From positions 62,001-126,000 of the forward strand of contig RDYP01000008.1 of the NCBI GenBank assembly GCA_004293445.1: DNA of 64,000 bases. Direction: 5' to 3'. Below, in pieces: positions 58,019 to 64,000 of the stretch. Position 1 is the first letter of the stretch; each line of letters opens with the position of its first letter. Source of the stretch: Verrucomicrobiota bacterium (GTDB taxonomy: Bacteria; Verrucomicrobiota; Verrucomicrobiia; Verrucomicrobiales; Akkermansiaceae). The position numbers and the translations under genes were made by a program. The notes below the pieces were generated by a model. It was not told the origin of the DNA, did no database searches, and saw only the letters and a list, made by a program, of their open reading frames with translations.

Positions 58019-60175
58019 TCAAAGCGACTGAGGGATTTTCTCGAGCGTGTAGCACTCGATGACATCGCCTTCCTGATACTCGTTGAACTCTCCGAGGCGG
58101 ATACCGCATTCCACGCCCGACTTGACCTCTTCCACTTCGTCTTGGAAGCGGCGGAGGGTGGACATCTTGCCGTCGAAGACCGGAACACCTCCGCGGAGAA
58201 CGCGGGCGTGGGCCTTGCGATGAACTTTGCCGTCCTTGACGTAGCAACCGGCGGCACGGCCTTTGGACTTGGAGAGTTTGAAGATCATCTTCACCTCGGC
58301 GTGACCGATGATCTTTTCGCGGGTCAGCGGTTCAAGGAGGCCGAGCATGGCCTCGCGGACCTGGTCGATCAGCTCATAAACGATCGAGTAGAGCTTCACC
58401 TGCACGCCTTCGGATTTGACCACCTTGACGGCGTTCGCCTCGACCTTGACGTTGAAACCGAGGATGATCGCATCTGCCGAGCTGGCCATCTGGACGTCGC
58501 CTTCGGTGATGGGACCGGCACCTGCGATGATGATCTGAGTGTTGACCTTGTCGGACTGGATGTCGCCGATGGCCTTGCGGATGGCCTCCACCGACCCTTG
58601 CACGTCGCACTTCAACACGAGCTTGAGAACGGCTTTCTCGGTGCCAGCGATCACGTTGGAGAAAAGATCCTCCATTCGGCTCTTCTGCGGCATCTTAAGC
58701 CGGTCGGCACGGCGCTCGAGCTGGCGTTCATCGGCCAGCTTTTGCGCGGCGCGGACCGAGTCCATTTCGACCAATTCGTCGCCGACGTGGGGCATTTCTT
58801 CGAAACCCACGACTTCGACCGGGGTGCCCGGCTTGGCTTCCTTGACCGACTCGCCGCGGTCGTTGATGAGGGATTTCACCCGACCGGCGAATGGTCCGCA
58901 GATGAAAGGAGTGCCGACCTTGAGGGTGCCGGTTTCGACGATTGCCGAAGCTGTGGCGCCGCGGCCGGGTTGGACGCGGGCTTCAATGATCGCGGCGCGG
59001 GCGTTGCCCTTGGGGTTAGCCTTCAGTTCAAGAACTTCGGCTTGAAGCGCGAGAAGTTCGAGGAGGTCGGGGATGCCGGAGCCCGTGAGAGCGGAAATTT
59101 CGACGCATTCGACGTCGCCGCCGAAATCCACGGTCTGGAGTCCCTTTTCGGCCAGCTGGGTTTTGACCCGCATGACGTTTGCGGCAGGAAGGTCACACTT
59201 GTTGATGGCGACGATGACCGTTTTTTTCGCCTTCTTCGCGTGTTCGATGGCCTCCAGCGTCTGCGGCATGATGCCGTCGTTGGCGGCGACTACCAGAACC
59301 ACGATGTCGGTGATGTCGGCACCACGGGCCCGCATGTCTGAGAAGATCGCGTGACCAGGGGTGTCGATGAAAGTGATCGGCTTGCCCTCGTGTTCCACCT
59401 TGTAGGCGGCGACGTGCTGGGTGATGCCACCGGCTTCGCCTTTGGTGATCGAGGACTTGCGGATGTAGTCGAGGAGGGAGGTTTTCCCGTGGTCGACGTG
59501 ACCCATGATCGTGATGATCGGTGGACGAAGTTGCAGCACGTCTTCGGGTTCGTCCTGAGGAGCCTCGGGCTCGACAATGACTTCCTCGACCTTGTGGACG
59601 CCACCGCCCTTTTCGCGCTTTTCGCGTTCGAAGAAGAATCCGTGAAGTTCACAGACCTTCGCGGCGATATCGGGTTCGATCGCTTGGTTGGGAGCGACGA
59701 AAACTTGCAGCTTGATCAGATCGGCGAGCAACACGAAGGGCTTGAGGCCCATGCGCGCGGCGAGTTCGCTGACGATGATCGGTGGCTTGATGCTGATGTA
59801 ATTTTCGCCCTGCTCGCCCGCGCTGTCCTCAACGCTTGCGACGGGTTCGCTCACGGGGATCGGTGCAGGTGGCGGCGTGAGGTCCACCGCGGGAGCGGCA
59901 GGTTCCTCATCGTCGAGCAATTTCGAGATCACTGGCAGGACAGGCTTGCCCGACTGCTCGGTTTTCCTGACTCCACTGCGCTTTTTCTTTCCGCTGTCGT
60001 CGAAAATGTCCAAGGCGTTCGCTTTGGCGGTATCGAGCGCACTCGTTACCGGGACCTCCGGTTTGGCCGGGGCGGCAGCGGAGCGCTGGCGCTCGCGGCG
60101 CGACGGTGCTTTGGCAGGCTCGATGAGATCGAGAACCTTGCGCTTCGGAGGAGTGCTATCGCTGTCTTTGGCCAT
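58019..60175 (-). CDS. infB: Translation initiation factor IF-2
   Basis: A 718-residue GTPase that places initiator tRNA on the 30S subunit. GTPase motifs are G1 GHVDHGKTSLLDYI, G3 DTPGHAIF and G4 NKCDLP. Domains II-IV follow, with the IF-2 core ending LKCDVQGSVEAI and the C2 tRNA-binding domain. The N-terminal part is short (about 200 residues, Pro/Ala/Lys-rich with one IF2-N motif, KPFVLLADLIKLQVFV). Second gene of the nusA operon, about 56 bp after nusA. Confidence 0.97.
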   Translation of the reverse strand: MAKDSDSTPPKRKVLDLIEPAKAPSRRERQRSAAAPAKPEVPVTSALDTAKANALDIFDDSGKKKRSGVRKTEQSGKPVLPVISKLLDDEEPAAPAVDLTPPPAPIPVSEPVASVEDSAGEQGENYISIKPPIIVSELAARMGLKPFVLLADLIKLQVFVAPNQAIEPDIAAKVCELHGFFFEREKREKGGGVHKVEEVIVEPEAPQDEPEDVLQLRPPIITIMGHVDHGKTSLLDYIRKSSITKGEAGGITQHVAAYKVEHEGKPITFIDTPGHAIFSDMRARGADITDIVVLVVAANDGIMPQTLEAIEHAKKAKKTVIVAINKCDLPAANVMRVKTQLAEKGLQTVDFGGDVECVEISALTGSGIPDLLELLALQAEVLELKANPKGNARAAIIEARVQPGRGATASAIVETGTLKVGTPFICGPFAGRVKSLINDRGESVKEAKPGTPVEVVGFEEMPHVGDELVEMDSVRAAQKLADERQLERRADRLKMPQKSRMEDLFSNVIAGTEKAVLKLVLKCDVQGSVEAIRKAIGDIQSDKVNTQIIIAGAGPITEGDVQMASSADAIILGFNVKVEANAVKVVKSEGVQVKLYSIVYELIDQVREAMLGLLEPLTREKIIGHAEVKMIFKLSKSKGRAAGCYVKDGKVHRKAHARVLRGGVPVFDGKMSTLRRFQDEVEEVKSGVECGIRLGEFNEYQEGDVIECYTLEKIPQSL

Positions 60176-60231
60176 CAGGCGGGTCGTGTCGTCGTTTCGA
60201 GGCCTCGGATCGGACTCGGATCAAATGAAAA

Positions 60232-61497
60232 TCAGGCGGATGCAGTCCCGGCCTTCGCGCGGGAGAGGATGTCTTCGGCGCGCTCTTCGGAAACTCCGAT
60301 CGCTTGGGAAATGTAGTCCACATCCATGTCGGCGACAAGTTCCACGCTCATGCCACCCGCGCGGAAGAGTTTGTCGGCGAGGTCGTCGTCAAGACCGAGT
60401 TGCTCGGCAATCGAGTGGGCCGCACCAGCAATCTTTTTCTCGAATTGCTCCAGCTTGCTCTCGTCCTTGCGAACCTGCACGTCCCAGCCCATGAGACGGG
60501 AGGAAAGGCGAGCATTTTGGCCGCGGCGGCCGATGGCCTTGCTGAGGTCTTCCTCGTCAACGGTGACGTGAAGGACGCGATTCTCTGTATCGACCTTGAT
60601 GCTTCGCAGCACCGCCGGCTTGAGGGCCTCGCGGACAAATTCTTCCGGATCCTCGCTCCAGCGGATGATGTCGACCTTCTCGTTGTTGAGTTCGCGGACG
60701 ATGTTTTTGACGCGTGCTCCGCGGAGTCCCACGCAGGCGCCGACGGGATCGACCTTGTCGTCATTGCTCCAGACGGCGACCTTGGTGCGGTAGCCCGCTT
60801 CGCGAGCGATGCCTCGGATTTCCACAGTGTGATCGGAGATCTCGTTGACTTCGGCTTCGAAGAGACGGCGCACGAAGTTGGGGTGGCTTCGGGAAAGAAT
60901 GATCTCAGGTCCCCGGCCCTCGTTTTCGACGGCTACGACGTAGGCGCGGATGCGGTCGCCGATATTGTATTCCTCCGTCTGGACGCGCTCGCGGGACGGC
61001 ATCATTCCCTCGAATTTACCGAGATCGACCAATACATCGCTGCGATCGAAGCGGCGGACGGTACCCGAAACGATATCGCCGGCACGGTCCTTGAATTCTT
61101 CGTAGATCATCTCCTTCTCCGCCTGGCGGAGCCGCTGCATCATCGTCTGCTTGGCGGTCTGGACGGCAATCCGGCCGAAGTCTTTCGGAGTGACATCGAA
61201 CTCAAGCTGAGTTTCCGGCGCAGCGTCCGGATTGCGCCGCTGGGCGAGCTTGAGCGGGACCTCGTTGAACTTGTCGCGATAGTCCTCGTCGGGCACGACT
61301 CGGAGGCTGGCGAAAATGCGGGTCTCGCCTTTCTTGGTGTTCACGTCGGCGCGCAGGGTCTCGATGGCGTCAGCCCCGGGAACCATTTTGCGGTAGGCGG
61401 AAATGAAGGCGTACTCGAGAGCGGCAACGACCTTATCACGGTCGATGCCTTTTTCTTTCTCGTAGTAATCGATGAGTGCGACGATGTCGTTGGTCAT
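60232..61497 (-). CDS. nusA: Transcription termination/antitermination factor NusA
   Basis: A 421-residue protein: the N-terminal RNAP-binding domain (1-130), an S1 domain (about 135-205: GDIVSGTVRRFDRSDVLVDLGKFEG in parts), two KH domains (PVGACVGLRGARVKNIVREL and AIGRRGQNARLSSRL) and a C-terminal helical piece with one AR-like repeat (AEDILSRA). It lacks the long acidic C-terminal repeats of E. coli NusA. The start is ATG 61497. Its usual upstream neighbour rimP is absent; instead there is a 730-bp gap with a strong hairpin. Confidence 0.97.
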   Translation of the reverse strand: MTNDIVALIDYYEKEKGIDRDKVVAALEYAFISAYRKMVPGADAIETLRADVNTKKGETRIFASLRVVPDEDYRDKFNEVPLKLAQRRNPDAAPETQLEFDVTPKDFGRIAVQTAKQTMMQRLRQAEKEMIYEEFKDRAGDIVSGTVRRFDRSDVLVDLGKFEGMMPSRERVQTEEYNIGDRIRAYVVAVENEGRGPEIILSRSHPNFVRRLFEAEVNEISDHTVEIRGIAREAGYRTKVAVWSNDDKVDPVGACVGLRGARVKNIVRELNNEKVDIIRWSEDPEEFVREALKPAVLRSIKVDTENRVLHVTVDEEDLSKAIGRRGQNARLSSRLMGWDVQVRKDESKLEQFEKKIAGAAHSIAEQLGLDDDLADKLFRAGGMSVELVADMDVDYISQAIGVSEERAEDILSRAKAGTASA

Positions 61498-62231
61498 GGC
61501 TGGCAGTGCGGCGCTGAGCGCTCCGTATGTCCAGAGACGCGAAAGAGCGGATTTTGTGACCCGCTCTTTCGTGTCGGAAGATTGATCTGCGGCGAATTAG
61601 GAGGAAACGCTTTGCCATGCAAGCCGAATCTCGGTCGGGCTGGCGGCTGCGTGGGAGAGGATGATGAAGGGGGCGGTGACGCGGGGCGTGGTGATGGGAG
61701 GGAATCGGTCGAGCGCCTGCTGGATTTTCCGCTCCCGGTGCGAGCTTGGTGCTGATGATCCGACCTGATGGTTGATGAATCCGCGACTTCCGGAACGGGG
61801 GAGGCACCCCTCCTGCGTTTTTTGCGGCGCTGGTGATCGGGGATTTTGAGTGGGTCGATCTTTCCGGTGATTGTCCCGTGCGTTGCCTGCACGCGAGGAG
61901 AGTCGTTCCATCAGGGGTAGGAGAAAAAGGGTGGGGACTCGTTTTTCGGAAGGAGGGGGGCCTCCTCCGGTTTTGATGGAAAGGGCTGTGTCGAGTTCTT
62001 TGGAGCTGCAGAGAAACCACGGCGGGGTCGAAAGCGGGGGACTTGCGGCTTTGAAGGATGCCATCGATCAGGTCCTTTGATGCCTTGGATGCCGATTTCC
62101 GGGATTTCCCGATCTTTTCCTGAAATGAGGCGATCCTGAATTCGATCGAAAATGAACTTGCCAAGCCCGGGGTGCCTCATTACCCATCGCCGCCCCGACC
62201 GCTGGCATCCGCCTAAGTCGGCCCACCGAAG
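61498..62231. other. Gene-poor region between nusA and tRNA-Lys
   Basis: No coding frame with protein-like composition on either strand; the longer frames are Pro/Arg/Ser-rich shadows. It holds the nusA leader, including the 15-bp hairpin at 61536-61575, a short GGAGG..CCTCC dyad near 61952-61968, and the tRNA-Lys promoter region, in which I could not pick a convincing promoter. It is the place where rimP would stand in many bacteria, but no RimP-like frame is present. Confidence 0.6.
61536..61575 (-). promoter_or_regulatory. Long hairpin in the nusA 5' leader
   Basis: GACGCGAAAGAGCGG and CCGCTCTTTCGTGTC form a 15-bp stem (one G-U pair) around a 10-base loop (61551-61560). The core 11 bp at 61540-61571 is perfect. 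It lies about 40 bases upstream of the nusA ATG on the minus-strand transcript. No U-run follows on either strand. It could be an attenuator, an RNase III site, or a protein-binding structure for feedback by NusA. Confidence 0.5.
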
Positions 62232-62304
62232 GCGAGGATAGCTCAGTCGGTAGAGCAGTTGGCTTTTAACCAATTGGTCCTGGGTTCGAGTCCCAGTCCT
62301 CGTA
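62232..62304 (+). tRNA. tRNA-Lys(TTT)
   Basis: A full cloverleaf: acceptor GCGAGGA/TCCTCGT (first pair G-U), D-arm GCTC/GAGC, anticodon stem GTTGG/CCAAT with loop CTTTTAA (anticodon TTT), T-arm CTGGG/CCCAG with loop TTCGAGT. Discriminator A; CCA not encoded. It reads AAA/AAG. A tyrosine recombinase gene starts 75 bp downstream, so its 3' end is the probable attachment site of an integrated element. Confidence 0.96.
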
Positions 62305-62378
62305 TTTCTTCGGCATCGACTCACCTTCAATAGGTTGCGAGTCTTGGTTGCCGCCCAAGTCGACACCAAATCCGGGTC

Positions 62379-63731
62379 ATGAGCACGGATGGTTACAAAA
62401 TGGTGACAAATGTGGGAAATGCTTCTGCAAGTTCCGAAAAATCAAAGCGTGCCGAAGGGAGGAAGAAGCGCGGGCCGTTCGCGGAGGTAAAATTCGGCTC
62501 GGCGGTGGTTCCGATCTATCGAACGGAATCCAAGGGCAGGGTGCGCTACATGCTGAGCTTCCACCGCGAGGGTCGGCGGGAACGAATGATTTTCAGCCAA
62601 TTGGACGAGGCGAAGAAGGAGGCGAAGTTCGTGGCGCAGCGGATCCAGTCGGGGATGCAGCACGTGACCGATCTCAAGCCGCACGAGCGCGACAATTATA
62701 AGAAGGCGGTCGAGCTGCTCGATCAGCTCGGAATCCCGCTGGTTGCTGCGGTGGAGGACTACGTCCAGGCCCGCAAGCTGGCCGAGAACGAGTCCCTCAC
62801 CTCGATGGCCAATGACTACCGTCGGGTCTTCAAACCGCTGACACGCCGCGCCACCGTGCCCGAACTGGTCGCGGAAATGCTCGCTGCCAAGAAGCAGGAC
62901 GGGGCGAGCAAGGCCTACCTCGCCAACCTGAAGACGGTGCTGACCCGCTTTGGCATTGCGTTCCCCGGAGAGATCCTCGGCATCACCTCGTCGGAGAACG
63001 ACGGCTGGCTGCGCGGTCTCAATCTCGCGCCCAAGGCCCGCAGTGGCATGCTGATCTGCGTCAAGGTGCTGTTCTCCTTCGCCCGCTCCCGGAACTGCCT
63101 GCCCGCCGAGCAGATGACGGCGGCCGAGCAGATCAAGAAAATGAAGGTCAAGAACGACGAGGACATCTCGACCTTCACCCCGGCGGAGATGCGGAAGATC
63201 CTTCACGCCGCCCCGCCGCACATCGTCCCGATCCTCGCCATCGGAGCGTTCACCGGGATCCGCATGGCCGAGTTGAACCGGATCAGCTGGTCCGCCTTCG
63301 ATCTTGACCGGGGCATCATCGAGCTGCGGGCGGGGCAGGCGAAAACAGCCTCCCGCCGGCTCATCCCGATCACCGACAACCTGCGGGCCTGGATCGAGCC
63401 GCTGCCGCGCTCGGGCAAGGTGGTCCGGACGGAGTTGCTGCACCGGGAAGTCACCGCGCTCGTCCGCGCCTTGAAGATGGAATGGCCGCGCAACGTGCTG
63501 CGGCACTCCTTCATTACCTACCGGGTGGCCAAGGTGAAGAGCGCCGACCAGGTGGCCCTCGAAGCGGGCAACTCGCCGTCGGTGATCTTCAAGAACTACC
63601 GCGAGCTGGCGACCGAAGAGCAGGCGGACGAGTGGTTCGGCATCCTGCCCAAGGAGGGCCAGTGGGAAAACACCTACCAGTGGGACCACCGGGCGAGGAT
63701 TGTCACGCTGCCCGGCCAGGCGGACTCCTGA
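62379..63731 (+). CDS. Tyrosine recombinase / phage-type integrase
   Basis: A 450-residue site-specific recombinase. Residues 1-230 hold an N-terminal Lys-rich region and a SAM-like DNA-binding domain (VPELVAEMLAAKKQDGASK). The catalytic domain follows: first Arg in FTGIRMAELNRISW (about residue 295), the beta-hairpin Lys region AGQAKTASRRLIPI, the second Arg in NVLRHSFITYR (R375, H376), GNSPSVIFKNY with the nucleophile Tyr (Y407). The usual HxxR His is Asn and the GHS His is Asn, a variant I associate with Verrucomicrobiota integrases. It lies next to tRNA-Lys, probably as the first gene of an integrated element. Confidence 0.9.
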   Translation: MSTDGYKMVTNVGNASASSEKSKRAEGRKKRGPFAEVKFGSAVVPIYRTESKGRVRYMLSFHREGRRERMIFSQLDEAKKEAKFVAQRIQSGMQHVTDLKPHERDNYKKAVELLDQLGIPLVAAVEDYVQARKLAENESLTSMANDYRRVFKPLTRRATVPELVAEMLAAKKQDGASKAYLANLKTVLTRFGIAFPGEILGITSSENDGWLRGLNLAPKARSGMLICVKVLFSFARSRNCLPAEQMTAAEQIKKMKVKNDEDISTFTPAEMRKILHAAPPHIVPILAIGAFTGIRMAELNRISWSAFDLDRGIIELRAGQAKTASRRLIPITDNLRAWIEPLPRSGKVVRTELLHREVTALVRALKMEWPRNVLRHSFITYRVAKVKSADQVALEAGNSPSVIFKNYRELATEEQADEWFGILPKEGQWENTYQWDHRARIVTLPGQADS

Positions 63732-64000
63732 ACCATCCGTTCAATCCGCGCGCCAACGAGGCCGGAGAGATGCGGAATGGTTTTGTGAGGGGTCGGAATA
63801 ACGGCATCCCTTGCTTGGGCGGCACCTGCTTCCACGCGATTCCAAACGCTCAATTCGAGGGAAGCAATTGGATGGCACAATCTCCTGTCGCCCGCCAGCA
63901 CGCTTTCAGTGGCTCGGGCCGGGCCCTGCCTCGGCTTGTCTGCGGTTCCCGGGCGGCGGGCATTCTGCTGCACCGGAGGCGCAAGATTTGCATGAATAGC
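63732..64000. other. Right-edge region without a recognised gene
   Basis: 269 bases after the integrase stop. A 62-codon frame on the plus strand (63811-63999) runs to the edge, but its composition is not protein-like. An att-like copy of the tRNA-Lys 3' end was not seen here. Confidence 0.4.

Noticed and set aside
61436-62164. A 242-codon minus-strand frame across the nusA start and upstream gap
   Set aside because: Pro/Ser/Arg-rich shadow that overlaps the well-supported nusA start in another frame; it does not resemble RimP.
62158-62187. TTGCCA ... TACCCA as the tRNA-Lys promoter
   Set aside because: Spacing is 17 bp, but the -10 matches the consensus at only two positions.
63811-63999. 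A 62-codon frame at the right edge
   Set aside because: Open at the edge, Arg/Pro/Gly-rich, no motif or ribosome site.
1-64000. CRISPR arrays
   Set aside because: No regularly spaced repeats of 24-40 bp and no cas genes were seen.

Overview
The window looks like chromosomal DNA of a Verrucomicrobiota bacterium, most likely order Verrucomicrobiales. The evidence is the gene content rather than any rRNA: a planctomycete/verrucomicrobial cytochrome-c PSD1 protein (DUF1549/DUF1553) next to a Tat-exported DUF1501 protein, an ECF sigma factor with a FecR-like partner, a small PEP-CTERM protein, DUF5069, DUF3500, DUF1802, and a tyrosine recombinase with the NxLR...GNS...NYRE variant motifs. The DNA is GC-rich, so many long antisense reading frames are only shadows of real genes.

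Left part (1-14.2 kb). A partial M16 zinc peptidase, MetRS, two overlapping LuxR-type regulators divergent from a tiny PEP-CTERM protein, an EVE-domain protein, an M42 aminopeptidase, a class I aminotransferase, a CPBP membrane protease, a His-rich outer-membrane barrel, a PhoR/PhoB-like two-component pair, a tandem Lrp-fold protein resembling siroheme decarboxylases, and a patatin-like hydrolase. Next (14.2-27.5 kb): DUF3500 and DUF5069 proteins, then a tightly packed ECF sigma / FecR-discoidin / PSD1 / DUF1501 / sugar isomerase cluster. A DUF4870 protein and a P-loop kinase follow, and then a convergent three-gene envelope operon (LpxL-like acyltransferase with a half-GT9 tail, ELM1-like glycosyltransferase, GT4).

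Defence island (27.6-36.6 kb). Immediately 3' of a tRNA-Arg(CCT) lies a minus-strand type I restriction-modification locus in the order hsdM, hsdS, degenerate trypsin-like protein, DUF3800, STAS-like protein, hsdR. Between hsdM and hsdS a palindromic 274-bp element is bracketed by 52-bp direct copies of the hsdM 3' end. It leaves an open 109-codon bridge with ATGA overlaps at both ends. A 340-bp gap inside the island carries two 13-bp direct repeats and a row of palindromes.

Right part (36.7-64 kb). A secreted LamG-like protein; a galactose operon (galM, sodium symporter, small symporter-associated membrane protein, galK); GAF, KhpB/Jag, DoxX and thioesterase genes; a shortened bile-acid-symporter-like gene; ndk, dsbD, a glycine-zipper protein, pyrD, hemW, thiG, DUF2071 and mdh; FtsB-like, hpt, CAP, rnhB, yraN and DUF1802; then a nusA-infB-rbfA-membrane protein-isochorismate synthase operon. 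The window ends with tRNA-Lys(TTT) and a tyrosine recombinase, the likely edge of an integrated element continuing beyond the right end.

The best candidates for something new are the coupled hsdM/element/hsdS junction, the degenerate protease plus STAS-like and DUF3800 genes inside the type I locus, the half-size SBF transporter, and the acyltransferase/half-GT9 fusion.
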